The notes: generated by a model not told the origin, from the letters alone. Positions 45,037 through 54,569 are shown, counted from the first letter of the stretch. The stretch is 64,000 bases of DNA from Devosia ginsengisoli (GCF_024707105.1 NZ_JANQAJ010000013.1:62001-126000); one strand, 5' to 3'. Numbers and translations are program-made.

Positions 45037-46371
45037 ATGCAAGCAGCGACCCGTTCACGCCTGACCCTGTCCTGCATTCTGGTGACCATTCTGCTGGATA
45101 TGATTGGCGTCGGCATCATCGTGCCGGTGCTGCCCGAACTGCTCGAAGACCTTACCGGCGGCAGCGTCGCCGATGCCGCCGTCATCGGCGGTTATCTGGT
45201 CTTTGCCTATGCTTTCATGCAGTTCGTTTTCTCCCCGGTGCTGGGCAATCTCTCCGACCGTTTCGGCCGCCGCCCGGTCCTGCTGGCCTCTCTGCTCGGT
45301 CTCACCTTCGACTACCTGATGATGTCGATCGCCCCGGTGGTCTGGTATCTCTTCATCGGCCGCATCATTGCCGGCATAGCCGGCGCCGCCCTCGCCACGG
45401 CCACCGCCTATATGGCCGATATCACCCCGCCCCATAAGCGCACCCATCGCTTCGGCCTGATCGGCGCCGCCTTCGGCCTCGGCTTCATCATCGGCCCCGT
45501 CATTGGCGGCGAACTGGGCGAATTCGGTCCGCGCGTTCCCTTCTACGCCGCCGCCGGTCTCGCCTTTGCCAATTTCCTCTTCGGCCTGCTCGTGCTGCCC
45601 GAAAGCCTGCCCAAAACCTCGCGCCGCAAGTTCGACATTCGCCGGGCCAATCCGCTTGGCGCCGTGCTCGCATTGAAGACATATCCCTCGGTGCTGTGGC
45701 TGCTGGCCGTGCTCTTCTTCTTCCAGCTTTCGGCCCAGGCGCTGCCGACCGTATTCAGCTATTTCACGGTGGAAGTGTTCAATTTCAGCTCCTCGGCCAT
45801 CGGCCGAACCCTGGGCGCCTTCGGGCTGGGATTTGCCATCAGCCAGGCCGTGGTCGCCGGCCCCCTGTCACGCGGCATCGGCGAACCCGCCGTCGCCATG
45901 ATCGGCCTGCTGGCGGCCGTGGCGGCCTTTGCCGCTCTCGGCTTCGCCACCGATCTCTACATGCTCTATCTGGCGATCATGGTCGGCGCCGTCAGCGGCC
46001 TGGCGCCGCCCGCGATCAATGGCGTCCTCTCGCGCCAGGTCCCCGACAACAGCCAGGGCGAATTGCAGGGCGCGGTGAATGCCGCGAGTTCCCTCGCCAC
46101 CATCATCGGCCCCTTGGCAGCCACCCAGATCTTTTCCTACTACACCACCACGCCCGGCTCTGCCGGCTACTTCCCTGGCGCCCCCTTCGTGGCCGCCAGC
46201 GTGAGCGTGTTCGCCGCCCTGGTGATCTTTGCCGTTGCTGCGTGGCGCTTCGAGCTTGGCCGCCGGCCCAGTGTTGCAGACCACCCCCACGTTCCTGAAA
46301 CGCCGCCGCCAGGCCAGGTTCGTATCGCACCCATCGAAGAAGATACCGATGGAAATTCGTCCCGCAACTGA
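45037..46371 (+). CDS. MFS transporter, TCR/Tet family
   Basis: A 444-residue major-facilitator protein with 12 predicted membrane helices, TCR/Tet-type motif A (GNLSDRFGRRPVLL) and motif DMIGVGIIVPVLPELLEDL in helix 1. Related to tetracycline/H+ antiporters, which does not prove tetracycline export here. The polar C-terminal tail (about 40 residues) overlaps the next gene by 23 bases, so the GNAT gene is co-expressed. Confidence 0.92.
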   Translation: MQAATRSRLTLSCILVTILLDMIGVGIIVPVLPELLEDLTGGSVADAAVIGGYLVFAYAFMQFVFSPVLGNLSDRFGRRPVLLASLLGLTFDYLMMSIAPVVWYLFIGRIIAGIAGAALATATAYMADITPPHKRTHRFGLIGAAFGLGFIIGPVIGGELGEFGPRVPFYAAAGLAFANFLFGLLVLPESLPKTSRRKFDIRRANPLGAVLALKTYPSVLWLLAVLFFFQLSAQALPTVFSYFTVEVFNFSSSAIGRTLGAFGLGFAISQAVVAGPLSRGIGEPAVAMIGLLAAVAAFAALGFATDLYMLYLAIMVGAVSGLAPPAINGVLSRQVPDNSQGELQGAVNAASSLATIIGPLAATQIFSYYTTTPGSAGYFPGAPFVAASVSVFAALVIFAVAAWRFELGRRPSVADHPHVPETPPPGQVRIAPIEEDTDGNSSRN

Positions 46372-46834
46372 CGCCGACCACGCTGCCATCCTGGACATTG
46401 TGGCGCCCACGCTGGCAGCCGGCGAAACCTATGCTATCGCCCGCGACCTCGACCGGGCCGGGGTCAGTGCCTACTGGTTCGGGCCAACGCACGAGGTCTT
46501 CGTCGCCGAGGATGACAGTGTCGTGCTCGGCACTTATTACCTCATGGCCAACCAGCAGGGTGGCGGCGCCCATGTCGCCAATTGCGGCTACATGACCGCT
46601 CCCGCCGCCCAGGGCAAGGGCGTGGCCCGCGCCATGTGCGAGCACTCGCTGGCCCGCGCGAAGGAGCGTGGCTTTCGCGCCATGCAGTTCAACCACGTCG
46701 TCTCGACCAACGCCCGCGCCGTCGCCCTGTGGCAGAAGCTGGGCTTCGATATCGTCGGCACCCTGCCCCAGGCTTTCAACCACCCGGTGCACGGTTATGT
46801 GGACAGCTACGTGATGTTCCGCTCGCTTATCTAG
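46349..46834 (+). CDS. GNAT family N-acetyltransferase
   Basis: A 161-residue GNAT-fold acetyltransferase: EIRPATDADHAAI at the start, acetyl-CoA loop (AAQGKGVARAM, the Q/R-x-x-G-x-G/A pattern) and WQKLGFDIVGTLP at the end. The target is unknown. Coupled with the MFS gene; modification of an exported or toxic molecule is possible. Confidence 0.9.
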   Translation: MEIRPATDADHAAILDIVAPTLAAGETYAIARDLDRAGVSAYWFGPTHEVFVAEDDSVVLGTYYLMANQQGGGAHVANCGYMTAPAAQGKGVARAMCEHSLARAKERGFRAMQFNHVVSTNARAVALWQKLGFDIVGTLPQAFNHPVHGYVDSYVMFRSLI

Positions 46835-46936
46835 CGGCACGTACGCCATCGATCACATTGCTTCCCAACTGCAATCCTGCCGCCGCCATTTAACTGTTCC
46901 TTATGGGAAAATCGGCCTCATGGCTGAACGGGAGTT

Positions 46937-48160
46937 GTGAGTCCAACAGTGTCCGGACAGTTTTTCTTTTCGCTGCTGAATCCGGTGGTCACGGCAATGC
47001 TGGCGACCACCTTTCTGCTGCTGTGGCGCAAGCGCCCGGACCAGACCTATCTTGCCATATTGAGCCTGTCCTTCTTCGCCTGCGGCCTGGCCTTCGTGGC
47101 TAATGACTTCATGCAGCCCTTCGATTCTCCGCTGTCGCGCATCGTGGCCAATGTGTTTTTCCTGGCTGCGACGGTGGGCGCCTGTATCGGTGCGCTGCTA
47201 CGGGCCAAGGTCGCTGTTCCCGTCAGGTTTTTCGCCCTTGTCTGCGGCCTCTGCGCAGTCGGCTTTTGCTGGTTCCTCTTCGTGTCGCCATCGACCGAAG
47301 CACGCATCTACGTCGTCAACGCCGCCTATGTCGTCATCGGCTCGGCTTCCGCCCTCGCCCTGATCCGCGCTCGCCCTTCCAGCGGCCTGGACTGGACCTT
47401 TGTGGTGCTGATGGTGTGCCTTATAAGCTTGGGGATTATCCGCCCGTTCGCCGCGTTGATGGACAACCTCGACACCTATGGCGGTGGAACCCTGCGCTAC
47501 TCCGCCTATTGGGCCACGGTTCAGGCGGCGACGCCCGCCCTTGCCATTGCCGTGGGCATTGCCTTCCTTGTCGCCCTTGCCGAAAGAATGAACGACGAGT
47601 TGCGCCTGGAGGCCGATCGCGACTTCCTCACCGGCCTGCTCAACCGGCGCGGCTTTCATAAAGGCGTGCAGCTTGCCCTGGCCGGTAACCGCTTCAGGAC
47701 TATCCGACCAGCAGTCATCATGGTCGATATCGACAATTTCAAGCGCATCAACGACGAATTCGGCCATGCCGTGGGCGACGATGTCATTGCGGCGATTGCC
47801 CTTGTCCTGATGAAACACGGCGAAGCCGAACTAACCGCACGAACCGGCGGGGAGGAATTCACCCTGTTCTACCGCACCGGCACGAACGAGGACCTGCTGG
47901 AGCGGGCCGAGGATATCCGGTTGGCCGTATCGCAGACCCGCTTTGCCGGCATTCACGGCGAATGCCCGGTCACCGTGAGCCTGGGGTTGTATTCGGGAGC
48001 CCGCCACGACACGATTAGCGAGATGATGGCGGCGGCGGACCAGGCCCTCTATGAGGCCAAGCGCTCGGGCAAGGATCGTGCCGTCATGGGTAGCGACGCC
48101 CCCTTCCCTGGTGATGCCAGCCTGGATCGGCGCCAGTTCCGCCAGTCCAGCACAGGCTGA
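46937..48160 (+). CDS. diguanylate cyclase with membrane sensor
   Basis: A 407-residue protein: about seven hydrophobic segments in residues 1-215 (MASE-like sensor without a known ligand) and a GGDEF domain at 225-385. The active-site loop is TGGEEF, so it can make c-di-GMP; DFLTGLLNRRGF is conserved. The allosteric inhibition site (R-x-x-D) is not evident. GTG starts at 46,937 or 46,949 are both possible; neither has ideal spacing. Confidence 0.9.
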   Translation: MSPTVSGQFFFSLLNPVVTAMLATTFLLLWRKRPDQTYLAILSLSFFACGLAFVANDFMQPFDSPLSRIVANVFFLAATVGACIGALLRAKVAVPVRFFALVCGLCAVGFCWFLFVSPSTEARIYVVNAAYVVIGSASALALIRARPSSGLDWTFVVLMVCLISLGIIRPFAALMDNLDTYGGGTLRYSAYWATVQAATPALAIAVGIAFLVALAERMNDELRLEADRDFLTGLLNRRGFHKGVQLALAGNRFRTIRPAVIMVDIDNFKRINDEFGHAVGDDVIAAIALVLMKHGEAELTARTGGEEFTLFYRTGTNEDLLERAEDIRLAVSQTRFAGIHGECPVTVSLGLYSGARHDTISEMMAAADQALYEAKRSGKDRAVMGSDAPFPGDASLDRRQFRQSSTG

Positions 48161-48169
48161 CAGGCATAA

Positions 48170-48195
48170 AAAAGCCCTGCATATGCAGGGCTTTT
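48170..48195. terminator. bidirectional rho-independent terminator
   Basis: A 26-base perfect palindrome (AAAAGCCCTGCAT and its complement) lies between the convergent diguanylate cyclase and gnd genes, with TTTT on one side and AAAA on the other, so it works in both directions. Confidence 0.9.
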
Positions 48196-48201
48196 CGTTT
48201 C

Positions 48202-49620
48202 TTACTTGCCTAGCGTGCTGGGCCAGGTGCCGTGCAGGTCGCTGCCGCGGCCGGCGATCTCGAATCCATGCGCACCGAAGAAGTCGCGCTGCCCCTGGAT
48301 CAGGTTGGCCGTGCCCTGCGCCTGGCGGTAGCTGTCGAAATAGCTGAGCGCCGCCGACAGGCAGATCATCGGGAATTCGCCGACGGCGGCCGCCGCGACC
48401 ACCTTGCGCAGGCTGGGATGGCTGTCCTTCATGATGGCCACGAAATCGGGCACCACGAGCAGATTGGCATTGCCGCCCTTCTCATAGGCGGCCGACATCT
48501 GGTCGAGGAAGCGCGAACGGATGATGCAGCCGGCGCGCCAGATCTTGGCGATGGTGGCCAGCGGCAGGTTCCAGCCGTTTTCCTCGGAGGCCTTGGCGAT
48601 CACCGCAAAGCCCTGCGCATAGCTGACGATCTTGCCAGCCAGCAGCGCCTTTTCGAGGTCGGCCAGGGTCACATCGGTCTTGGCGCGGTTGGGCTTGCCG
48701 TAAATGCCCTCGGCCGCCACGCGCTCATCCTTGCGCGACGAGATCGAACGAGCAGCGACCGCACCTTCGATGGCCGTTGCCGGTACGCCCATCTGCTGGG
48801 CGGCGATGGCGGACCAGACGCCGGTACCCTTCTGGCCGGCCTTGTCGAGGATCAGCTCGACCAGCGGCTTGCCTGTCGGCCCATCCACGGCGGCCAGCAC
48901 ATGGCCGGTAATTTCGATCAGGTAGGAATTGAGCGGACCCTTGTTCCATTCCTTGAACACTTCCGCGCAAGCGGTTGGATTCATGCCCAGGCCGTCGCGC
49001 ATCACGCCATAGACTTCGGCGATCATCTGCATGTCGCCATATTCGATGCCGTTATGGATGGTCTTGACGAAATGGCCCGCGCCGCCTTCACCCAGATAGG
49101 CCACGCAGGGCTCGCCGTTGAACTTGGCGGCAATGGCGGTCAGCACCGGCTCGGCATTGTGCCACTGCGCCTTGGACCCGCCGACCATGATCGAGGGACC
49201 ATGGCGCGCGCCCTCCTCACCGCCGGATACGCCGACGCCGAGATACCCGATCCCCTTGGGCTTGAGATAGTCGAACCGGCGCTGGGTATCGGTGAATAGC
49301 GAATTGCCGCATTCGATGATGGCATCGCCCTCTTCCAGATGCGGCAGCAACTGCTCGATCATATCGTCCACCGGCTGGCCGGCCTTGACCATGATGATGA
49401 TGGAGCGCGGGCGCTTCACCGCCGCGACGAAATCGGCCAGCTCATACTTGGCGATCGTCTTGCCATCGAGGCCTTCCTTCTTGGCCTCGGCCACGAATTC
49501 GTCGATACGCCCGGAAGACCGGTTATGGACCGCGATAGTGTAGCCCTTTTCGGCAATGTTGAGGGCGAGGTTGGAACCCATCACCGCCAGGCCGATCAGG
49601 CCGATATCCGCAGTCGACAT
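48202..49620 (-). CDS. gnd: 6-phosphogluconate dehydrogenase, NADP-dependent
   Basis: A 472-residue enzyme: GLAVMGSNLALN nucleotide loop, VSGGEEGARHGPSIM, GAGHFVKTIHNGIEYGDMQ and the C-terminal fold are all complete. It oxidises 6-phosphogluconate to ribulose 5-phosphate and CO2. The start at 49,620 has GGAAGGA eight bases upstream. Divergent from the gluconate SDR/gntK genes, so the shared 212-base gap probably holds coordinated promoters for gluconate use. Confidence 0.96.
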   Translation of the reverse strand: MSTADIGLIGLAVMGSNLALNIAEKGYTIAVHNRSSGRIDEFVAEAKKEGLDGKTIAKYELADFVAAVKRPRSIIIMVKAGQPVDDMIEQLLPHLEEGDAIIECGNSLFTDTQRRFDYLKPKGIGYLGVGVSGGEEGARHGPSIMVGGSKAQWHNAEPVLTAIAAKFNGEPCVAYLGEGGAGHFVKTIHNGIEYGDMQMIAEVYGVMRDGLGMNPTACAEVFKEWNKGPLNSYLIEITGHVLAAVDGPTGKPLVELILDKAGQKGTGVWSAIAAQQMGVPATAIEGAVAARSISSRKDERVAAEGIYGKPNRAKTDVTLADLEKALLAGKIVSYAQGFAVIAKASEENGWNLPLATIAKIWRAGCIIRSRFLDQMSAAYEKGGNANLLVVPDFVAIMKDSHPSLRKVVAAAAVGEFPMICLSAALSYFDSYRQAQGTANLIQGQRDFFGAHGFEIAGRGSDLHGTWPSTLGK

Positions 49621-49832
49621 ACAAGCAGTCCTTCCGAGATTTCTTCGACGCATGCACTTAACGCATGGCGCCGAACCTGACCACAAACCAGTCCCCGACG
49701 GAAGTCGTATTTACGGGTTTTTGAGCAAACCTCCGCTTCATGTATGGAAGATTTTTGCCGCATGGGTTCCAAACTTGCCACTGGCCGGCCCGTCCTCTAA
49801 CAACGGCAGTAGTCAGCCATGGATAGTGCGAC

Positions 49833-50606
49833 ATGACCAGCATCGCCGACCAGTTCAGCCTCGCCGGTAAACGTGCCCTGGTGACCGGCTCCAGCCGCGG
49901 CCTCGGCTATGCCATGGCCGCCGCCCTGGCCGGTGCCGGCGCCGCCGTGGTGCTCAATGCCCGCGATACCGTCGCCCTCGGCGCCGCCGCACAGGACCTG
50001 ACCGCATCAGGCGCCACGGTCAATGCCGTGGCCTTCGACGTCACCAGCCGCGACAGTATCGATGAGGCCGTAACCCATATCGAGAACGAGATCGGGCCGA
50101 TCGACATCCTCGTCAACAATGCCGGCATGCAGTTCCGCTCCAGCCTCGAAGCCTTTCCGCCCGAACGGTTCGACCAGGTCATAGCAACCAACCTGACCTC
50201 GGTCTTCAATGTCAGCCAGCCGGTGGCCCGCCACATGATCGCCCGCGGCCGCGGCAAGATCATCAATATTTGTTCGCTGCTCTCTGAGCTGTCGCGTCCG
50301 TCGGTCGCCCCCTATGCCGCCACCAAGGCGGCCGTCGCCAATATCACCCGCGGCATGGCGGTCGATTGGGCCCGCCACGGCCTCAACGTCAACGGCATCG
50401 CACCGGGCTATTTCGCCACCGAGCTCAACGAAGCCCTGCTCAAGGACGACAAGTTCAACGCCTGGATCGAGACCCGCACGCCCATGGGCCGCTGGGGCCA
50501 GCCGGAAGAACTGGGTGGTGCAGCGGTCTTCCTCGCCTCCGAGGCCGCGCGCTTCGTCAACGGCCACATTCTCTATGTCGATGGCGCTTTCACCGCGACC
50601 GTCTAG
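49833..50606 (+). CDS. SDR oxidoreductase, gluconate 5-dehydrogenase-like
   Basis: A 257-residue short-chain dehydrogenase: cofactor loop TGSSRGLG (18-25), NNAG (95-98), Ser and YAATK (catalytic Y-x-x-x-K) and the PGYFATELNEAL region typical of gluconate/ketogluconate reductases. Gluconokinase follows after 11 bases, and gnd is divergent; oxidation of 5-ketogluconate/gluconate is therefore the best guess. Confidence 0.9.
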   Translation: MTSIADQFSLAGKRALVTGSSRGLGYAMAAALAGAGAAVVLNARDTVALGAAAQDLTASGATVNAVAFDVTSRDSIDEAVTHIENEIGPIDILVNNAGMQFRSSLEAFPPERFDQVIATNLTSVFNVSQPVARHMIARGRGKIINICSLLSELSRPSVAPYAATKAAVANITRGMAVDWARHGLNVNGIAPGYFATELNEALLKDDKFNAWIETRTPMGRWGQPEELGGAAVFLASEAARFVNGHILYVDGAFTATV

Positions 50607-50617
50607 GACAGGACGCC

Positions 50618-51160
50618 ATGCCGCTTACCCCATCTCGCATCATCATCGCCATGGGCGTCAGCTCGTCGGGTAAATCGACCGTTGGCCAATCCATCGCGCG
50701 GCGCCTGCATGTGCCCTTCCTCGATGGCGACGGCTACCACCCCGAGGCCAATGTCGAAAAGATGCGCGCCGGCATCCCCCTCAACGACGAGGACCGCTGG
50801 CCCTGGCTGGAACGGCTGGCCACCGCCCTGCACGAAGCCGCCGACCGCAAGGGCGCTTCCGTCGGCGCCTGCTCGGCACTCAAGCGCGCCTATCGTGATT
50901 TCCTGGTCGAAAAGGCCGGCGAGCCCATCACCTTCGTTTATCTCGATGGCTCCCGCGACGTCATCGGCGAACGCATGGCGCGGCGTCATCACGAATACAT
51001 GCCGGCCAGCCTGCTCGACAGCCAGTTCGCCACCCTCGAAATCCCCGATCCGGAAACGGAAAATGTCCTGGCCGTTCCGGTTACCGATAGTGTCGAAAAG
51101 ATCACCCAGACGGTGACCAAGGCACTCGACCACCTCAAGACCTTCAAGCGCTGGCAATAG
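50618..51160 (+). CDS. gntK: gluconokinase
   Basis: A 180-residue kinase: P-loop GVSSSGKST, FLDGDGYHPEANVEKM and SALKRAYRDFL are the GntK motifs. It makes 6-phosphogluconate, the substrate of gnd at 48,202. Ends within the ASCH gene region (17-base overlap with the convergent gene). Confidence 0.95.
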   Translation: MPLTPSRIIIAMGVSSSGKSTVGQSIARRLHVPFLDGDGYHPEANVEKMRAGIPLNDEDRWPWLERLATALHEAADRKGASVGACSALKRAYRDFLVEKAGEPITFVYLDGSRDVIGERMARRHHEYMPASLLDSQFATLEIPDPETENVLAVPVTDSVEKITQTVTKALDHLKTFKRWQ

Positions 51161-51716
51161 ACCGTCGGCGGGCCAGCAAAGCTGCGCCGCGCGGCGCCAG
51201 CCGGTAGCCGATTTCAAGGCTCTCCGTGAGCCCCAGCGCCTTGAGCTGGCGCACTCTGGCTTTCAACTTGAGCTTGTCGAGACCCACCTCGTCCGCCAAT
51301 GATTGCGCCAGCCGGCCCGGATGAGCCTCGATCAGCAGCAGCATCTGCTCGGTCCAGGCTTCCCGTGCATCGAGCCGCGCCAATGCCGGTTCCACCGCAT
51401 CCAAATCGTCCATCGACTCGCGCAGCGCGATACGTGGATCAGCCCCACCCGGCCGCACTTTTATGCGGTGGAGCACGCCCGGCTTGCCCTTGTCGAGCCA
51501 GGTTTCCAGCGCCGCAAGATCGGCGAAGCCGGCTCGACTGAGATCATCGGCCGAGACCGCCGCCAATGCCACGACGTCGACGGCGTCGATGGCCAGCACA
51601 CCCTTGGCCGTCACCAATGTCCCGCCGGTCTTGACCGTAGGCCGCGTCCAGCGCCGGAACAGGATATCGACCCGCCCGGCCCAGATCGCATCGAGATCGG
51701 CCGACCGGATCAGCAT
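51144..51716 (-). CDS. ASCH-like domain fused to a winged-helix C-terminus
   Basis: A 190-residue protein. The N-terminal 90 residues match the small protein at 56,268 (FRRWTRPTVKTGGTLVTAKG against FRRWSRPSVKSGGTLKTKVG), an ASCH-like/PUA-related pattern. The C-terminal 80 residues form a winged helix (DEVGLDKLKLKARVRQLKAL, then GLTESLEIGYRLAPRG). ASCH domains bind RNA or nucleosides. The fusion suggests regulation of transcription or translation by a nucleoside-like ligand, an inference. It starts three bases after the stop of the transporter gene. Confidence 0.7.
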   Translation of the reverse strand: MLIRSADLDAIWAGRVDILFRRWTRPTVKTGGTLVTAKGVLAIDAVDVVALAAVSADDLSRAGFADLAALETWLDKGKPGVLHRIKVRPGGADPRIALRESMDDLDAVEPALARLDAREAWTEQMLLLIEAHPGRLAQSLADEVGLDKLKLKARVRQLKALGLTESLEIGYRLAPRGAALLARRRSIASA

Positions 51717-51719
51717 CGC

Positions 51720-52622
51720 CTACTCCGCTGCCACGGGCTTGGCGACGAAACGGCCCTGGCCATAGGCCACCAGCGCCGCCGCCCCGACCACGACCAGCGC
51801 CCCGCTGACCGACCAGATATCGAGCGCCACGCCCAGCAGTGCCAGGTCGAACAGGAAGGCCCAGATGATGCCCGAATATTCATAGGCCGCGAGCAGCGAT
51901 ACGGGCGCGCGGGCCACCGCCTCCATCATCAGCACATGGCCGACGCCGCCCAGCACGCCTGCCCCGGCCAGCAGCATGAAGGCATAGGTGTCGAGCTCGG
52001 CCCAGCCGAACAGCGCCGTCGCCAGCCCCACCAGGCTGCAGATCACCGCGAAGCTGAGGGCAATGCTGGCCGGCGGATCGGTTCGCGTCAGGTCTTTCAC
52101 CTGCACGCGCGACAGCGCATTGGTCGCCGCCATCGCCACGCCCGCCGCCACCCCGATCAGCGTGCCATCGCGCACTTCCGCACCGACCAGAGACGGATAG
52201 AGCATCAGCAATATGCCGGCAAAGCCCAGCACCACCCCAACAAAGATCACGGCACCCGGCCGCTCGCGCAGGAACGTCATGGCCGCCACGATGGAGAGGA
52301 TCGGCGCCAGATAGCTCAGCGCCGTAGCCAGCCCTACCGACAGATAGGCCAGCGAGATGAACGAGAAGAACATGACAGCGCAGCCCAGCAAGCCCCTTAT
52401 CAGGTGTTTGTGCGGGTATTTCGTCCGCAGCGACGCGCCAAGCTGGCCGCGAAACGCCATGTAGATGACGATGGGAATGAGCGCGACAAAGCTGCGCCAG
52501 AACACCAGCTGCCCCACCGGGGCAACCTTGGCGGCTTCGTGAATGGCGGCAGACATGGCCGCCATCACGATGAGCGCGACGGTGGCCAGCCACAATGCAG
52601 CGGCGGGATTCGGCTTGGTCAT
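51720..52622 (-). CDS. DMT family transporter (EamA-like)
   Basis: A 300-residue integral membrane protein with ten predicted helices in two EamA repeats. It likely exports a small metabolite. I take the ATG at 52,622; a TTG at 52,664 is also in frame. It lies just upstream of the ASCH-wHTH gene, and could be co-transcribed. Confidence 0.88.
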   Translation of the reverse strand: MTKPNPAAALWLATVALIVMAAMSAAIHEAAKVAPVGQLVFWRSFVALIPIVIYMAFRGQLGASLRTKYPHKHLIRGLLGCAVMFFSFISLAYLSVGLATALSYLAPILSIVAAMTFLRERPGAVIFVGVVLGFAGILLMLYPSLVGAEVRDGTLIGVAAGVAMAATNALSRVQVKDLTRTDPPASIALSFAVICSLVGLATALFGWAELDTYAFMLLAGAGVLGGVGHVLMMEAVARAPVSLLAAYEYSGIIWAFLFDLALLGVALDIWSVSGALVVVGAAALVAYGQGRFVAKPVAAE

Positions 52623-52737
52623 GCGCCAGCCATAGCGCTGCAGCGTTTGCAGGAAAAGTGGCAACCACTTTTCCGGTTCGAAAACGCGACGAAACAGATC
52701 GGCGCCGGCCTGTCACGCCGGCGCCCCTAACCTGTCG

Positions 52738-53511
52738 TCAGTCAGCCTGTCGCTTGGCCCATGACCGCATGGCGGTGATGAGATAATCGGCAAAGCCCGG
52801 CGCGATGGTCTCATAGCGCGCCCGGAAATCGGGATGCTCGTAGATATCGGCCAACCCGGCATAGGCCGCAGGCGCGCATTCCCGGCCCCACGACTGCGCA
52901 ACCCAGGCGCGGTGGCGCTCGATCATGGGATCGAGGCTTGCTGCCTGTGGCGGAATTCCCAGGCGCAGGCCTTCGGCCAGCCCCTGCTCCACCGCTTCGA
53001 GTTCCTTCATCGCAGTCGCGATTTCGTCCTGGCTCATATCCGACATGGCCTTGCGGCTGCGCTCGATCTGCGCCTCCATATCGCTGCCGTAACGGTCGAT
53101 GAGCCACTGCTCGTAGGCGGCCTGCTCCTCGGGCGATACCACGCCCGAATACAAATCTGCGTCCTTCATGGCGCGATCTCCTTTCAGTCTGGCGATCGTG
53201 CGGTCGATCGTCTTGACCATTCTGGCGTATCGCTTCGCCTGTTCCTCAAGCCGCTCGCGCTGCTTTTGCAGCGTGGCCAGCTTGTCGAAGCCCGGCGCAT
53301 CGAGAATGGCCGCGATTTCCGCGAGCGGAATATCGAGCTCCCGATGGATCAGGATCTGCTGCAGGCGCAGCAATTCCTCTTCGCCGTAATAGCGATAGCG
53401 ATTGTCGCCAGTGAACGCGGGCTTCAGCAGGCCTATTTCGTCATAGTGATGCAGCGCCCGCACCGAAATGCCGGCAAGCTGCGCCAATTGATTGACTGTG
53501 TAGGTCTTCAT
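52738..53511 (-). CDS. MerR family regulator with TipAS domain
   Basis: A 257-residue regulator: MerR helix-turn-helix at 1-70 (KTYTVNQLAQLAGISVRALH), a long coiled linker, and a C-terminal TipAS-type domain (AQSWGRECAPAAYAGLADIY) that in other bacteria binds drugs. It may activate a multidrug transporter; the upstream DMT gene is only a guess for the target. GGA-rich ribosome site before 53,511. Confidence 0.92.
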   Translation of the reverse strand: MKTYTVNQLAQLAGISVRALHHYDEIGLLKPAFTGDNRYRYYGEEELLRLQQILIHRELDIPLAEIAAILDAPGFDKLATLQKQRERLEEQAKRYARMVKTIDRTIARLKGDRAMKDADLYSGVVSPEEQAAYEQWLIDRYGSDMEAQIERSRKAMSDMSQDEIATAMKELEAVEQGLAEGLRLGIPPQAASLDPMIERHRAWVAQSWGRECAPAAYAGLADIYEHPDFRARYETIAPGFADYLITAMRSWAKRQAD

Positions 53512-53562
53512 CTGTCCACGTCTCCGCAAGACAGGTGGATAGTCCCTCACGCCGCGTCAGGG

Positions 53563-54030
53563 TCAACCCGGAATGGCATCGGCGCGAGAAAGGCTCGCAT
53601 TATTGTAGCGATCGTCCTGCGTCACCTCGGCCCCCACCCAGTCGGGTAACGCCACTGCTTGCGCCTCGTCGTCCAGTTCTACCTCGGCAAGCACCAGGCC
53701 CTCATGCCGCCCCAGGAACACATCGACTTCCCAGGTCAGCCCGCCATAGGGCACCAGATACCGCCGCTTCTCGACTACATGCGGCTCGGCCATGGCCAGC
53801 AACTCGCGCGCATCCGCGATAGGAATTTCATATTCATATTCAGCGCGCGAAATGCCCTCCACCGCGCCCTTGAGCGTCAACACGGCCCGCTCATCGTCCG
53901 TGCTGCGTACGCGCACGGTGGCCTTGGCATTCGATGACAGATAGCCCTGCCGCAGCAGCGCGCTACCCGTGGCTATTGGCTGCCAGGCATCGGAAACGAC
54001 CAGGAATTTCCGTTCGATCTCCCTTCCCAC
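53563..54030 (-). CDS. CYTH domain protein (inorganic triphosphatase-like)
   Basis: A 155-residue CYTH-fold protein with the signature EIERKFLV at residues 4-11 (E-x-E-x-K) and the basic/acidic tunnel residues (VRVRSTDDE, LTLKGAVE, LAEVELDDE). Substrates in this superfamily include tripolyphosphate and thiamine triphosphate. It starts with GTG at 54,030, two bases after the ogt stop. Confidence 0.92.
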   Translation of the reverse strand: MGREIERKFLVVSDAWQPIATGSALLRQGYLSSNAKATVRVRSTDDERAVLTLKGAVEGISRAEYEYEIPIADARELLAMAEPHVVEKRRYLVPYGGLTWEVDVFLGRHEGLVLAEVELDDEAQAVALPDWVGAEVTQDDRYNNASLSRADAIPG

Positions 54031-54032
54031 GC

Positions 54033-54569
54033 TCAGAACCCGAACGTCATCTGCCCGGCCGGCGTACCCACCGAAACGCCCTCCAGCTCGAGCATCCTGA
54101 GTTTGGATTCCGCCCCGCCCGGCGCCGAAAAGCCGCCCGGCTTGCCATCGCTGGCCAGCACGCGATGGCAGGGAATGATCAGCGGGATGGGATTGGCCCC
54201 CATCGCGGCGCCCACCGCCCGCGACAGCGTCACGTCGCCCAGTTCCCGCGCCAGCGCACCGTAGGTTGTCGTCGCCCCCCAGCCGATCCTGACCAGCAGG
54301 TCATAGGCCCTCCGGTTGAATACGGGCACGCCATGCAGATCCAGTGGCACCTCGGAAAAATCCACCGCCTCGCCCTCGGCATAATCCTCGATGCGGTTGA
54401 TCACCGCCTCAATCGCCCGTGTGGGCTCGCCGGACCGCGCATCGTCGCGATTGATCCGCTGCAGCAATGCCGGCCGATCCAGCCCCGGCAACTGCACGCG
54501 CGCCACCCCGGCGTCAGTCCAGCCGATGCCGAATTCACCCAGCGCCGTATCGAAAATCGTGGTTTCCAT
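54033..54569 (-). CDS. ogt: methylated-DNA--protein-cysteine methyltransferase
   Basis: A 178-residue suicide repair enzyme. Cys134 in IIPCHRVL accepts the alkyl group from O6-alkylguanine; SRAVGAAMGANP is the DNA-contact helix. Length fits Ogt rather than Ada. AAGGT lies before the ATG. The CYTH gene follows after two bases. Confidence 0.95.
   Translation of the reverse strand: METTIFDTALGEFGIGWTDAGVARVQLPGLDRPALLQRINRDDARSGEPTRAIEAVINRIEDYAEGEAVDFSEVPLDLHGVPVFNRRAYDLLVRIGWGATTTYGALARELGDVTLSRAVGAAMGANPIPLIIPCHRVLASDGKPGGFSAPGGAESKLRMLELEGVSVGTPAGQMTFGF

Noticed and set aside
51303..52730. 475-codon plus-strand open frame opposite ASCH-wHTH and the DMT transporter
   Set aside because: Antisense shadow spanning two real genes.
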